From Microbacteriaceae bacterium (GTDB lineage: Bacteria; Actinomycetota; Actinomycetes; Actinomycetales; Microbacteriaceae), in NCBI GenBank assembly GCA_019638805.1, contig JAHBTA010000003.1, positions 372,001-436,000 of the forward strand: a stretch of 64,000 bases of DNA, read 5' to 3'. A program made the position numbers and the translations under genes. Of the stretch, positions 7,684 through 17,062 are shown piece after piece; position 1 is the stretch's first letter; each line of letters opens with the position of its first letter. Under the pieces are notes generated by a model. It was not told where the DNA came from. It saw only the letters and a list, made by a program, of their open reading frames with translations, and ran no database searches.

Positions 7684-9343
7684 GCACGCACCGGGTGCGC
7701 CGACGACTGAGCACGCACCGGGCGCGCCGATGACTGAGCACGCGCGGGCGATTCCCGACCCGCCGCCGGACCCGTGGGCGCTCGACGAACCCGTGGGCCC
7801 GCCGGTCGACCCGGCGCTCGGGGGGCCCCTGCGTGTACGGGTGCCGGGCGGGCCGGGCAGCGCCGACACGGGCAGCGCGGGCGCGGGCGCACGCACCGCA
7901 GGCATGGACAGCGCGGCCACCGCCGGCGGCGTGGTCGTGGTCGCGACCGACGCGCTCCAGGCCCACCTCGAGCGCCTGGAGCTGCTGAGCGCAGACCTCG
8001 CGGGCGACGCCTACGCGCTCGCGAGCCTCCCCGCGCTGCCTCCCGCGGCGCCGGATCCGGTGTCGGGCCTCGCGCCCGCGTCAGTCCCCTTCCTGCTCGC
8101 GGCGCGCGACCAGGCTCCGTCACGCGAAACCGTGCGGGCCGCCGAACGCCTGGCCGACCGGGCGCGCACCGCACTGCGGATCGCGATCGCGCGCTACTCG
8201 GAGGTGGAGTCGGAGCAGCGCGCCCGTATGCTCGCGCTGGGTCAGGGAGTGGCATCCGCTCTGGGACCGATGCTGCGCACGATCGTCCTCTTCGGCCTGC
8301 CCGCGGTTCTGGCGGCGCGAGCGACCGGGCTTCTGGGGAACGAGCAGCTGGCCGCCGTGCGGCGGTGGCTCATCGAGCACCCGGAGCTCATCACGAGCCC
8401 CGCGTTCGTGGAGGCGGTGCGCGCGGGCGCGATGGGCGCCGACGAGGCGGTGAGCACCGCTCTGGGCGCACCGCCCGAGACGATCGCGGGCATCGCGGGC
8501 GCGCAGGGTTTCGAGGGGGTGCAGGCGGGGGGCATCGCGCTCCTGGGGATCGCGACGCCGCTGGGGCTGTTCCGCGACGGGCCGGTGCGCGTCGACCGGG
8601 TGAGCACGCTGCCGCTTCTGGACGGCCCGGCCGGTGCCAGCGGGCGCCTCGCCCGGGTGCCCGAGGGCGACCAGGTGCGCATCGAGCGCTACGACGCGCC
8701 GGACGCGCCACCCCGGTTCGTCGTCTACGTGGGACCGACCGAGACGTTCTCGCCCGTTGCGTCGGACGAGCCATGGGACCTGACGAGCAACGTCACCGGG
8801 GTGACCGGCCTCTCGGCGGGCTCGTTGCGGGCGACCGAGGCCGCCATGCGCGACGCGGGCATCACGAGCACCGATCAGGTGCAGTTCGTCGGCTTCTCCC
8901 AGGGCGGACTGGTCGCCGCCCGGCTCGCGGCCAGCGGGGACTGGAACGCGGCGGGGCTCGAGACCTACGGCGCGCCCACCGGCAACGTCGCCCTGCCCGA
9001 GGGACTGACGGGCATGGCGGTGCGCAACAGTGACGACTTCATCCCGGCACTCGCCGGCCCGCAGCTCGACGACCGGCTGCTGCAGGTCGAGCGGCAGGCG
9101 TTCGCGCCGGGCAGCCCCATCCCGGATGCGGTGGCCGCGCCCGCGCACCAGCGCAGTGCCTACGTCGCGACGGCGGCCGCGGTCGACGCCGCGCAGTCCG
9201 CCGCGGTTCGCGAGCAGATCGCGGCCATGGACGCCTTCACCGCGGACTACACCGCGGAGGACGGCTCGCGCGCGACCGTCACCGTCTACCGCGCCGAACG
9301 GGGCGCGGAGCGCGCGCTCAGCGCCGGCGGGTCGAGCCGGTGA
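7676..9343 (+). CDS. Alpha/beta-hydrolase-like protein with helical N-terminus
   Basis: A 555-residue protein. Residues 1-27 are two copies of a nine-residue unit (A/T-EHAPGAP) and part of a third. A Pro/Gly-rich linker follows to about residue 90, then a helical region with a hydrophobic stretch near residue 200 (MLRTIVLFGLPAVLAARA). The C-terminal third looks like an alpha/beta hydrolase: FVGFSQGG places a nucleophile at Ser408, NSDDF gives Asp453 or Asp454, and APAHQRSAY gives His491, in the right order for a catalytic triad. It overlaps the WXG-like gene by 8 bases, so an exported, type VII-linked esterase or toxin is plausible. The substrate is unknown. Confidence 0.6.
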   Translation: MAEHAPGAPTTEHAPGAPMTEHARAIPDPPPDPWALDEPVGPPVDPALGGPLRVRVPGGPGSADTGSAGAGARTAGMDSAATAGGVVVVATDALQAHLERLELLSADLAGDAYALASLPALPPAAPDPVSGLAPASVPFLLAARDQAPSRETVRAAERLADRARTALRIAIARYSEVESEQRARMLALGQGVASALGPMLRTIVLFGLPAVLAARATGLLGNEQLAAVRRWLIEHPELITSPAFVEAVRAGAMGADEAVSTALGAPPETIAGIAGAQGFEGVQAGGIALLGIATPLGLFRDGPVRVDRVSTLPLLDGPAGASGRLARVPEGDQVRIERYDAPDAPPRFVVYVGPTETFSPVASDEPWDLTSNVTGVTGLSAGSLRATEAAMRDAGITSTDQVQFVGFSQGGLVAARLAASGDWNAAGLETYGAPTGNVALPEGLTGMAVRNSDDFIPALAGPQLDDRLLQVERQAFAPGSPIPDAVAAPAHQRSAYVATAAAVDAAQSAAVREQIAAMDAFTADYTAEDGSRATVTVYRAERGAERALSAGGSSR

Positions 9344-9728
9344 AGGGCCGCAGCAGGATGCCGATGAGCCAGGCGATGATGCCCAGCACGAGCGCCCCGA
9401 GGATGCCCCAGCCGAAGTTCTCGACCGTGAGCCCGAATCCCAGCAGGCCGCTGATCCAGGCCACGAGCAGCAGCAGAAGCCCGTTGACGATGAACGAGAT
9501 GAGCCCGAGGGTCAGCACGTACAGGGGGAAGGCGACGACGCGCACGATGCCGCCCACGATCCCGTTGACCACGCCGAAGAGGAGCGCGACGAGCACGAGC
9601 GTCACGACGAACGCGACGGTGTCGCCCTTCTCCCCGTAGGAGCGGATGTCCACGTGCCCGGTCAGGATGAGCGTGGTCAGCCAGAGCGCGAACGTGTTGA
9701 TGATCAGACGGAGGACGAGTCGACCCAT
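9318..9728 (-). CDS. Four-helix holin-like membrane protein
   Basis: A 136-residue protein with four hydrophobic segments (LVLRLIINTFALWLTTLIL, FVVTLVLVALLFGVVNGIV, VVAFPLYVLTLGLISFIVNG, GILGALVLGIIAWLIGILL). This matches the mycobacterial 4-TMS phage-holin-type membrane family, which is common in actinobacterial chromosomes and is not evidence of a prophage. The ATG at 9728 follows a -10 CACAAT by 6 bases, so the transcript is probably leaderless. Its 3' end overlaps the hydrolase-like gene tail-to-tail by 26 bases. Confidence 0.75.
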   Translation of the reverse strand: MGRLVLRLIINTFALWLTTLILTGHVDIRSYGEKGDTVAFVVTLVLVALLFGVVNGIVGGIVRVVAFPLYVLTLGLISFIVNGLLLLLVAWISGLLGFGLTVENFGWGILGALVLGIIAWLIGILLRPFTGSTRRR

Positions 9729-9781
9729 GCACCCATTGTGACGGCAGGCCGCCCCCCGGTCTACGCCCCTAGGCTGAGGCA

Positions 9782-10864
9782 ATGGTCGTCACACTCCGTC
9801 CGGAGATCGCCGCCCTCCAGCCCTACCGCCAGGGCAGGCCCGCGGCGGCGGATGCGTTCAAGCTGTCGTCGAACGAGAGCCCCTTCCCTCCGCTGCCCGC
9901 GGTGCTGGAAGCCGTCGCGGCATCCCACCTGAATCGCTACCCGGATGCGGCGGCGACGATCCTGCGCACTCGCCTCGCCGAGCGCGTGGGCGTCGAGCCG
10001 GACGAGGTGCACGTCGGCTCCGGTTCGGTCGCGATCCTCCAGCAGCTCATCCAGGCTGCCGCGGGGCCGGGCGACGAGGTGCTCTACGCCTGGCGCTCGT
10101 TCGAGGCCTACCCCGGGCTCGTCACGGTGAGTGGCGCGACGAGCGTGACCGTCCCGCTGCGCGAGGACGCGACGCACGATCTGCAGGCCATGGCGGACGC
10201 GATCACCGACCGCACGCGCGTGGTCATCGTGTGCTCGCCGAACAACCCCACGAGCACCGTGGTCACGACCGCCGAGTTCGAGGCGTTCATGGCGCGCGTG
10301 CCGCAGACGCTCCTCGTGCTGCTCGACGAGGCGTACGCCGAGTTCGTGACCGTCCCGGACGCTGTGCACGGCCTTGCCGACGGCGGCCGGGCGATGATCG
10401 AGCGCTACCCGAACCTCGTCGTGCTGCGCACCTTCTCCAAGGCGTACGGCCTGGCCGGTCTGCGCGTGGGATGGGCGGTCGGGCCGGCGGCCATCCTCAA
10501 CGCGGCGCGGTCGACCGCGATCCCCCTCTCGGTCACCGAGCCCGCCCAGAGCGCGGCGCTCGCCGCTCTCGACCACGAGGACGAGCTCATGCAGCGGGTC
10601 GCCGTGCTCGTCGAACGCCGCGAGGAGATCGAGCGCGCACTCGCAGAGCAGGGCTGGCGGATTCCCCCCGCGCAGGGCAACTTCGTCTGGCTTCCCACCC
10701 TCGAGCAGACCGCCGCGGCGGGCGAGGCGCTGGAGGCCGGCGGGATCGTCGCCCGGGTGTTCCCGCCGGACGGCATCCGGGTGTCGGTGGGCGAGCCGGA
10801 ATCTGTGGAAAAACTCCTACGGGTCACCGCCGGGCTTGTGCCGACCCTCCGAGAGACGCCCTGA
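9782..10864 (+). CDS. HisC-like aminotransferase
   Basis: A 360-residue pyridoxal-phosphate enzyme of fold type I, histidinol-phosphate/aromatic aminotransferase subfamily. The family start [15 protein letters not shown] and [11 protein letters not shown] are clear. The PLP lysine lies in [15 protein letters not shown], and CSPNNPTS is the substrate-loop signature. It could serve histidine synthesis (HisC) or phenylalanine/tyrosine transamination (Pat); no other his gene is nearby, so the choice is open. TAGGCT (9770-9775) precedes the ATG by 6 bases, indicating a leaderless message. The 2-oxo-acid dehydrogenase operon starts 23 bases downstream from its own promoter. Confidence 0.85.
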   Translation: MVVTLRPEIAALQPYRQGRPAAADAFKLSSNESPFPPLPAVLEAVAASHLNRYPDAAATILRTRLAERVGVEPDEVHVGSGSVAILQQLIQAAAGPGDEVLYAWRSFEAYPGLVTVSGATSVTVPLREDATHDLQAMADAITDRTRVVIVCSPNNPTSTVVTTAEFEAFMARVPQTLLVLLDEAYAEFVTVPDAVHGLADGGRAMIERYPNLVVLRTFSKAYGLAGLRVGWAVGPAAILNAARSTAIPLSVTEPAQSAALAALDHEDELMQRVAVLVERREEIERALAEQGWRIPPAQGNFVWLPTLEQTAAAGEALEAGGIVARVFPPDGIRVSVGEPESVEKLLRVTAGLVPTLRETP

Positions 10865-10887
10865 ATCGCCGGGCTAGGGTAGTCCCC

Positions 10888-11982
10888 ATGTCCTACACCG
10901 AGGCGACGGTTCAGCTGCTCTCGCCCCAGGGCACACTCGTCGAGAACGACCTCAGCGCGCCGTACCTGCCGCTCATCGAGAAGCTCGACGACGCCGCGCT
11001 GAAGGACTTCCACCGGCACATGGTCGTCATCCGCCGCTTCGACATCGAGGCGGGCAATCTGCAGCGCCAGGGTCAGCTCGCCCTGTGGATCCCGAGCCTC
11101 GGCCAGGAGGGCGCGCAGGTGGGGTCGGCCTTCGCCGCCCGGCCGCAGGACCACATCTTCCCCGCCTACCGCGAGCACGTGGTCGGGCGCATCCGGGGTC
11201 TCGATGTCATGAAGATCATCGAGATGCTGCGGGGGCAGTCGCACGGCGGATGGATCCCCGCCGAGACCGGCAACTTCCATCTCTACACGCTCGTCATCGG
11301 ATCGCAGTCGCTGCACGCCACCGGCTACGCGATGGGGCAGAAGTTCGAAGGTGCCGACGAGGCCACCATGGTCTACTTCGGCGATGGCGCGACCAGCCAG
11401 GGCGACGTCAGCGAGGCGCTCGTCTTCGGCGCCAGCTACCAGGCGCCGATCGTCTACTTCCTGCAGAACAACCACTGGGCGATCTCGGTCCCGGTCGACC
11501 GGCAGTCCCGCACACCGCTCTACCTGCGCCCGAGCGGTTTCGGCATCCCGGGTGTGCAGATCGACGGCAACGATGTGCTCGCGGCATACGCCGTGACGAC
11601 CGCGAACCTGGATGCCGCCCGCAGCGGCCAGGGACCGCGCTTCATCGAGGCGCTCACCTACCGCATGGGCGCCCACACCTCGAGCGATGACCCGACCAAG
11701 TACCGCGAGCGCGAGGAGGAGCAGTTCTGGAGCGAGCGCGACCCGATCGCGCGCTTCGAGACCTACCTGAAGTCGAAGGGCGCCGACGACGCGTTCTTCT
11801 CCGAGGTGGCGGCCGAGGCGGAGGACCTGGCCGCCGACATCCGCGCCCGGACGTTCGCGCTCGAGGCGCCCCCGGCATCCAAGGTCTTCGCGAACGTGTA
11901 CACCGATCCGCACCCGGGCGTCGACGCGGAGGCCGCGTGGCAGGCGGCGTACGAGGCATCGTTCGACGGGGAGAGCGCATGA
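10888..11982 (+). CDS. 2-oxo-acid dehydrogenase E1 alpha subunit
   Basis: A 364-residue thiamine-diphosphate-dependent subunit that decarboxylates a 2-oxo acid as part of a pyruvate or branched-chain 2-oxo-acid dehydrogenase complex. The ThDP/Mg motif runs from GDGATSQGDVSEA (from residue 165) to LQNN (about 196). The phosphorylation-loop region YRMGAHTSSDDPTKYR is also present. The ATG lies 7 bases after TAGGGT (10875-10880), so the transcript is probably leaderless. Its stop overlaps the E1 beta start as ATGA. The heteromeric E1 alpha/beta layout separates it from the single-chain AceE of many Actinobacteria; substrate choice cannot be read. Confidence 0.92.
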   Translation: MSYTEATVQLLSPQGTLVENDLSAPYLPLIEKLDDAALKDFHRHMVVIRRFDIEAGNLQRQGQLALWIPSLGQEGAQVGSAFAARPQDHIFPAYREHVVGRIRGLDVMKIIEMLRGQSHGGWIPAETGNFHLYTLVIGSQSLHATGYAMGQKFEGADEATMVYFGDGATSQGDVSEALVFGASYQAPIVYFLQNNHWAISVPVDRQSRTPLYLRPSGFGIPGVQIDGNDVLAAYAVTTANLDAARSGQGPRFIEALTYRMGAHTSSDDPTKYREREEEQFWSERDPIARFETYLKSKGADDAFFSEVAAEAEDLAADIRARTFALEAPPASKVFANVYTDPHPGVDAEAAWQAAYEASFDGESA

Positions 11983-12953
11983 CCGAGCTCACGATGGCGA
12001 AGGCCATCAACGCCGGGCTGCGTGCCGCGCTCGCCGCGGACGAGAAGGTCCTGCTCATGGGCGAGGACATCGGCACGCTCGGCGGGGTCTTCCGGGTCAC
12101 CGAGGGTCTGAAGGCCGAGTTCGGCGAGGGCCGGGTGCTCGACACCCCGCTCGCCGAGTCCGGCATCGTCGGCACCGCGATCGGGCTGGCGATGCGCGGC
12201 TACCGGCCCGTGTGCGAGGTCCAGTTCGACGGGTTCATCTACCCGGGCTTCGACCAGATCACCAGTCAGCTCGCGAAGCTGACCTACCGGCACGAGGGGT
12301 CGCAGAGCTTCCCGGTCGTGATCCGGGTGCCGTACGGCGGGCACATCGGCGCGGTCGAGCACCATCAGGAGAGCCCCGAGGCGTACTTCGCCCACACCGC
12401 GGGCCTGCGCAGCATCAGCCCGGCGACCCCGCACGACGCGTACTGGATGATCCAGGACGCGATCGCCAGCAACGACCCGGTCATGTACTTCGAGCCGAAG
12501 AGCCGGTACCAGCGCCGCGGCGAGGTCGATCTCGAGAACCGCGGCGCCGCGATGCACGAGAGCCGGGTGGTGCGCGAGGGCACCGAGGTCACCCTGGTCG
12601 GTCACGGCGCCATGGTCGCCGTGCTGCTGCAGGCGGCCGACATCGCCGCCGAGGAGGGCACGAGCGTCGAGGTCATCGACCTGCGCTCGCTCTCGCCGAT
12701 CGACTACGAGCCGATCCTCGCGTCGGTGCAGAAGACCGGGCGCCTGGTCGTCGCGCAGGAGGCGCCCGGCAATGTCAGCGTCGGCTCCGAGGTCGCCGCG
12801 ACGATCGCCGAGCGCGCGTTCTACTCGCTCGAGGCGCCGGTCCTGCGGGTGAGCGGGTACGACACCCCGTTCCCGCCCGCGAAGCTCGAGGGCGTCTACC
12901 TCCCGGACGCCGACCGCGTCCTCGAGGCCGTCGACCGCTCCCTGGCGTACTAA
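11979..12953 (+). CDS. 2-oxo-acid dehydrogenase E1 beta subunit
   Basis: A 324-residue partner of the E1 alpha subunit. [18 protein letters not shown] and [20 protein letters not shown] are the typical beginning, and [20 protein letters not shown] follows. The C-terminal transketolase domain ([31 protein letters not shown]) is intact. The ATG at 11979 overlaps the E1 alpha stop; the longer upstream frame lacks family character. It is followed after 10 bases by the E2 gene. With E1 alpha it should form the alpha2-beta2 E1 tetramer. Confidence 0.93.
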   Translation: MTELTMAKAINAGLRAALAADEKVLLMGEDIGTLGGVFRVTEGLKAEFGEGRVLDTPLAESGIVGTAIGLAMRGYRPVCEVQFDGFIYPGFDQITSQLAKLTYRHEGSQSFPVVIRVPYGGHIGAVEHHQESPEAYFAHTAGLRSISPATPHDAYWMIQDAIASNDPVMYFEPKSRYQRRGEVDLENRGAAMHESRVVREGTEVTLVGHGAMVAVLLQAADIAAEEGTSVEVIDLRSLSPIDYEPILASVQKTGRLVVAQEAPGNVSVGSEVAATIAERAFYSLEAPVLRVSGYDTPFPPAKLEGVYLPDADRVLEAVDRSLAY

Positions 12954-12963
12954 GGAGACCCCT

Positions 12964-14373
12964 GTGGCGCAATCCGAGTTCCCGCTCCCGGATGTGGGCG
13001 AGGGCCTGACCGAGGCCGAGATCGTCAGCTGGAAGGTCAAGCCAGGCGACGCGGTCACCGTGAACCAGGTGCTGGTCGAGATCGAGACCGCGAAGTCGCT
13101 CGTCGAACTGCCGTCGCCGTTCGCCGGCACCGTCACCGAGCTGCTCGCCGAGGAGGGCACCACGGTCGAGGTGGGCACGCCGATCATCCGCGTCGACTCG
13201 GCGGGCGGCACCATCGAGCTGCAGGCCCCCGGCGACGGCGACACCACGGGCGAGATCGGCGACACCGCGCCGCGGGCGGAGCGGGCCGAGCTGGATGCCG
13301 CCCCGGCCCACGCGACGCCCGCCCCGTCCTCGGGCGGTCAGACCCCCGAGGGCGATGGCGCCGTGCTGGTGGGCTACGGCACGAAGTCGGGGCATGGCAC
13401 GTCCCGGCGCCGACGGCCGACCGTTGCCCCCGACGGATCGAAGGACGCGCCGCAGGAGGCCGCGGCCAAGCAGGCGAAGGCGCGGCCGGCGTCCGTGCCT
13501 GCCGCGGCTGCCGTGCCGGTCATCGCGAAGCCGCCCATCCGCAAGCTCGCCAAGGATCTCGACGTCGACCTCTCCCAGGTGACCGCCACCGGGCTCGCGG
13601 GGGAGATCACGCGCGACGACGTCGTGCGCCACGCGCAGCAGGCCAGCGTGTTCCGCAACATCGAGACGCCCGAGTGGGGCGCGGCGCGCGAGGAGAAGAT
13701 CCCGGTCAAGGGGGTGCGCAAGGCCATCGCGACGGCCATGGTGCGCAGCGCGTTCACCGCACCGCACGTGAGCGTCTTCACCGACGTGAACGCGACGCGC
13801 ACGATGGAGTTCGTCCGGCGGCTCAAGGAGTCGACGGAGTTCGCGGGCGTGCGGGTGAGCCCGCTCCTGGTCATGGCGAAGGCCGTCATCTGGGCGGTGC
13901 GCCGCAACCCGACGGTGAACTCGAGCTGGACGGACAAGGAGATCATCGTCCACCACTACGTGAACCTCGGCATCGCGGCGGCCACCCCGCGCGGACTCAT
14001 CGTCCCCAACGTCAAGGACGCGCAGGACCTGAGCCTGCTCGAGCTCGCGAAGGCGCTCGAGCAGCTCACGATCACGGCGCGCGACGGCAAGACTCCGCCT
14101 GCCGACATGGCGAACGGCACGGTGACGATCACCAACATCGGCTCCTACGGCATGGACACCGGGACCCCGATCCTCAACCCCGGCGAGGTCGGGATCGTGG
14201 CGCTCGGCGCGATCAAGCAGAAGCCCTGGGTCGTGGACGGCGAGGTGCGTCCGGCCTTCGTCACGACCGTCGGCGCGAGCTTCGACCACCGCATCGTCGA
14301 CGGGGATGTGGCGAGCCGCTTCACCGCGGATGTCGCCTCGGTCCTGGAGGAGCCCGCGCTCCTGCTTGACTGA
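12964..14373 (+). CDS. Dihydrolipoamide acyltransferase (E2)
   Basis: The 469-residue core of the same complex. Residues 1-80 are a lipoyl domain with the attachment lysine at Lys44 ([11 protein letters not shown]). A long Ala/Pro-rich linker follows, then a peripheral-subunit-binding domain at about 188-222 ([25 protein letters not shown]), and a catalytic acyltransferase domain ending with [10 protein letters not shown] near residue 440, which holds the active-site His and Asp. The GTG start has AAGGAGA 7 bases upstream. No E3 (lipoamide dehydrogenase) gene follows, so E3 must come from elsewhere. Confidence 0.94.
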   Translation: MAQSEFPLPDVGEGLTEAEIVSWKVKPGDAVTVNQVLVEIETAKSLVELPSPFAGTVTELLAEEGTTVEVGTPIIRVDSAGGTIELQAPGDGDTTGEIGDTAPRAERAELDAAPAHATPAPSSGGQTPEGDGAVLVGYGTKSGHGTSRRRRPTVAPDGSKDAPQEAAAKQAKARPASVPAAAAVPVIAKPPIRKLAKDLDVDLSQVTATGLAGEITRDDVVRHAQQASVFRNIETPEWGAAREEKIPVKGVRKAIATAMVRSAFTAPHVSVFTDVNATRTMEFVRRLKESTEFAGVRVSPLLVMAKAVIWAVRRNPTVNSSWTDKEIIVHHYVNLGIAAATPRGLIVPNVKDAQDLSLLELAKALEQLTITARDGKTPPADMANGTVTITNIGSYGMDTGTPILNPGEVGIVALGAIKQKPWVVDGEVRPAFVTTVGASFDHRIVDGDVASRFTADVASVLEEPALLLD

Positions 14374-14391
14374 GCGAGCCTCCGACTGAGA

Positions 14392-14421
14392 TTGACAATC
14401 GTTCTCAATAACGCCTAGGGT
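14392..14421 (+). promoter_or_regulatory. znu promoter with Zur-box operator
   Basis: TTGACA (14392-14397), an 18-base spacer and TAGGGT (14416-14421) form the promoter. Six bases later comes the znuA GTG. A near-perfect palindrome TGACAATCGTTCTCA (14393-14407) covers the -35 and upper spacer and fits the TGAnAATCnTTnTCA type of actinobacterial Zur sites. Zinc-loaded Zur, encoded last in this operon, should block the promoter, giving autoregulation. Confidence 0.8.
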
Positions 14422-14427
14422 TGCCGG

Positions 14428-15336
14428 GTGCGTCCCGCTGCCCTCGTTCCCGCTCTCGCTGTCGCGCTGGTGCTCCCGCTCGCCGGGTGCACGACGGCGC
14501 CGGACAACCGGGCGGACGGCGAGCTGCGCATCGTGGCGTCGACCGACGTCTACGCCGACCTCGCGGGCATGGTCGCCCCGGACGAGGCCGACCTGGTCGC
14601 GGTCATCAGCGGCGCCCAGGACCCGCACGAGTACGAGGCGACCGGGCGCGTGCAGCTGCAGCTCTCGCGGGCGGACATCGTGATCGTCAACGGCGGCGGA
14701 TACGACGACTTCATGACCCGGCTGCTCGAGGCATCGGGCAACGACGACGCGATCGTGGTGGACGCGGTGGCGGTCTCCGGGCTCGACGCCGGCGCCGAGG
14801 GCTTCAACGAGCACGTCTGGTACGACTACGACGCCACGGGTCGCCTGCTCGACGCGGTCGCCGACGCGGTCGGGCGCGTCGATCCGGCGGCGGCAGACGG
14901 GGCGCGTCAGGATGCGGTGGCCGCCCGCGCCGCGCTCGACGCGCTCTCGGGGTCGGCGGCCTCGATCGCCGCGGCCGCGGGGGGAGCGGGGGTCATCGTC
15001 ACCGAACCGGTTCCGCTCTACCTGCTCGACCGGCTCGGGCTCAACAACCTGACTCCGCCCGAGTTCAGCGAGGCGATCGAGGAGGACTCGGACGTCCCCC
15101 CTGCACTGCTGCAGAGCGTGCTCACCATCATCGGCGACGGCTCGGCCGCGCTCGTGGTCTACAACGCGCAGACCGGGGGCCCGCAGACCGACGCGGTCAT
15201 CGATATCGCGACCGAGAACCGGGTGCCGGTGATCGGGGTGACCGAGACGCTTCCCGACGGCACGGGCTACCTGGACTGGCAGGCGGACATCCTGAATCAG
15301 GTGGCCGCGGCCCTCGGCCTGGATCCGGTCGCGTGA
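14428..15336 (+). CDS. znuA: Zinc ABC transporter substrate-binding lipoprotein
   Basis: A 302-residue cluster A-I metal-binding lipoprotein that captures zinc outside the membrane. A hydrophobic signal leads to the lipobox LAGC with lipidated Cys21. Candidate metal ligands are the His in AQDPHEYEATG and the His in FNEHVWYD. There is no His-rich loop, unlike many ZnuA proteins; that element appears instead on the ATPase encoded next. The GTG start lies 6 bases after the -10, so the message is leaderless. The Zur box upstream and zur downstream favour zinc over manganese. Confidence 0.88.
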   Translation: MRPAALVPALAVALVLPLAGCTTAPDNRADGELRIVASTDVYADLAGMVAPDEADLVAVISGAQDPHEYEATGRVQLQLSRADIVIVNGGGYDDFMTRLLEASGNDDAIVVDAVAVSGLDAGAEGFNEHVWYDYDATGRLLDAVADAVGRVDPAAADGARQDAVAARAALDALSGSAASIAAAAGGAGVIVTEPVPLYLLDRLGLNNLTPPEFSEAIEEDSDVPPALLQSVLTIIGDGSAALVVYNAQTGGPQTDAVIDIATENRVPVIGVTETLPDGTGYLDWQADILNQVAAALGLDPVA

Positions 15337-16187
15337 GCGAACCCGTCCTGGCCCTGCGCGGCGCCGCCCTGACCCTGGGCGGCCGGACGCTGTGGAGCGA
15401 TCTCGACGTCGACGTGGCGCCGGGCGAGTTCGTCGTCGTGCTCGGGGCCAACGGCTCGGGCAAGACCAGCCTGCTCAAGGCCGTTCTCGGTCAGCACGAG
15501 CTGACCGCGGGGAGTGCGCGCTTCCTCGGGGCGCCGGTGCGCCGCGGCGATCGGCGCATCGGGTACATCCCGCAGCACCAGCGACCGGATGACGGGGTCG
15601 CCCTGCGCGGGCGCGATCTGGTCGGTCTCGGGGTCGACGGCCACCGATGGGGGCCGGGTCTTCCCGGTGCGCGGCGCCGGCGGGTGGATGAACTGCTCGA
15701 CGAGGTCGGGGCACGCCACTTCGCGCGCGTGCCGGTCGGCGCGATCTCGGGCGGCGAGTTGCAGCGACTGCGCGTGGGGCAGGCGCTCGCCGCGGACCCG
15801 CGGCTGCTGCTGTGCGACGAACCGCTCGCCTCCCTCGACCTGCGCGCCCAGCGCGCGGTCAGCGACCTCATCGACCGGCGCCGCCGCGACCGCGGGTTCG
15901 GCGTGCTGTTCGTGACGCACGACGTCAACCCGGTGCTCGAGCACGTCGACCGGGTGCTCTACCTCGCCGGGGGCCGCTTCCGGGCGGGCACCCCCGACGA
16001 GGTGCTGCGTTCCGAGGTGCTCAGCGAGTTGTACTCCTCCCCCGTGGACGTCGTCCGCACGCGCGGGCGCGTCGTCATCGTGGGGGCGCCCGACGAGTCG
16101 CACGCGCACGATCACGGCCACAGCCACGACGGCCACGACCACGACGGCCACGACCACGACGGCCACGACCACGGACGGGCCCGCTGA
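15333..16187 (+). CDS. znuC: Zinc ABC transporter ATPase with His-rich tail
   Basis: The 284-residue ATPase subunit. Walker A is GANGSGKTS with Lys44, the ABC signature is ISGGELQRLRVGQAL, and Walker B is LLLCDEPLASLDL. The last 30 residues are an unusual His/Asp repeat (HDHGHSHDGHDHDG and further HDG units, about 16090-16175) that could bind zinc on the cytoplasmic side. The GTG start overlaps the znuA stop as GTGA. The repeat DNA is a short (CACGACGGC)n-like run, so its length may vary between strains. Confidence 0.9.
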   Translation: MSEPVLALRGAALTLGGRTLWSDLDVDVAPGEFVVVLGANGSGKTSLLKAVLGQHELTAGSARFLGAPVRRGDRRIGYIPQHQRPDDGVALRGRDLVGLGVDGHRWGPGLPGARRRRVDELLDEVGARHFARVPVGAISGGELQRLRVGQALAADPRLLLCDEPLASLDLRAQRAVSDLIDRRRRDRGFGVLFVTHDVNPVLEHVDRVLYLAGGRFRAGTPDEVLRSEVLSELYSSPVDVVRTRGRVVIVGAPDESHAHDHGHSHDGHDHDGHDHDGHDHGRAR

Positions 16188-17062
16188 TGCAGGACTGGTG
16201 GTCGCAGCTCTTCGACTTCAGCGACTACGGAGCGCTCGTCGTGCTGTTGCAGAACTCGATCTGGGCCGGCGTCGTGCTCGGGCTGATCGGGGGACTGGTC
16301 GGCGTCTTCGTCATGTCGCGCGACCTGGCCTTCGCGGTGCACGGCATCAGCGAGCTCTCGTTCGCGGGCGCGGCGGCGGCCCTGTTGTTCGGGGTAGGCG
16401 TGGTCGAGGGCTCGATCGCGGGATCGCTCGTCGCGGCGTTGCTCATCGGCGTGCTCGGGGTCCGGGCGCGGGATCGCAACTCGATCACCGCGGTGCTGAT
16501 GCCGGCCGGTCTCGGCCTCGGCATCCTGTGCCTGGCGCTCTATCCGGGGCGGGCGTCGAACAAGTTCGGGCTGCTCACCGGGCAGATCGTCGCGGTCGAC
16601 GACCCGCGGCTCGGGTCGCTCGCCGTGATCGGCGCCGTCGTGCTCGTGGCGCTGCTCATCGTGTGGCGGCCTCTGACGTTCGCGAGCGTCGACTCCGAGG
16701 TCGCGGCGGCGCGCGGTGTTCCGGTGCGCGCCCTGTCGCTGGGCTTCATGGTCGTGCTGGGCCTCTCGGTCGCGATCGGCGTGCAGGTGGTCGGCGCCCT
16801 CCTGGTGCTCTCGGTGCTCGTGACACCGGCCGCCGCCGCCCTGCGCGTGTCGTCCTCGCCCCTGTGGGTCCCCGTGCTGAGCGTGGTCTTCGCGACCGTC
16901 TCGCTCGTGGGCGGCATCATGCTGGCGCTCGGCGCGAGCGTGCCGATCAGCCCGTACGTCACGACCATCTCGTTCCTGATCTACCTGGTGTGCCGGATAG
17001 CGTCCTCCCGCCGGGCTCGGCTGCTGCGGAGGCGAAGCGCGAGAATGGCGGTGGAGGCGTGA
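16187..17062 (+). CDS. znuB: Zinc ABC transporter permease
   Basis: A 291-residue ABC-3 family permease with about eight hydrophobic segments (for example SIWAGVVLGLIGGLVGVFVM, SIAGSLVAALLIGVLGV, SVAIGVQVVGALLVLSVLVTPAAAA). It forms the membrane channel for the ZnuA-captured metal. The ATG shares one base with the znuC stop (TGATG), and the end overlaps zur as GTGA, so all four genes are translationally coupled. The tail is strongly basic (SSRRARLLRRRSARM), as expected for a cytoplasmic end. Confidence 0.9.
   Translation: MQDWWSQLFDFSDYGALVVLLQNSIWAGVVLGLIGGLVGVFVMSRDLAFAVHGISELSFAGAAAALLFGVGVVEGSIAGSLVAALLIGVLGVRARDRNSITAVLMPAGLGLGILCLALYPGRASNKFGLLTGQIVAVDDPRLGSLAVIGAVVLVALLIVWRPLTFASVDSEVAAARGVPVRALSLGFMVVLGLSVAIGVQVVGALLVLSVLVTPAAAALRVSSSPLWVPVLSVVFATVSLVGGIMLALGASVPISPYVTTISFLIYLVCRIASSRRARLLRRRSARMAVEA

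Noticed and set aside
9318..9728. Prophage remnant because of the holin-like protein
   Set aside because: The protein belongs to a family common in actinobacterial chromosomes, and no other phage gene, integrase or att site is visible.
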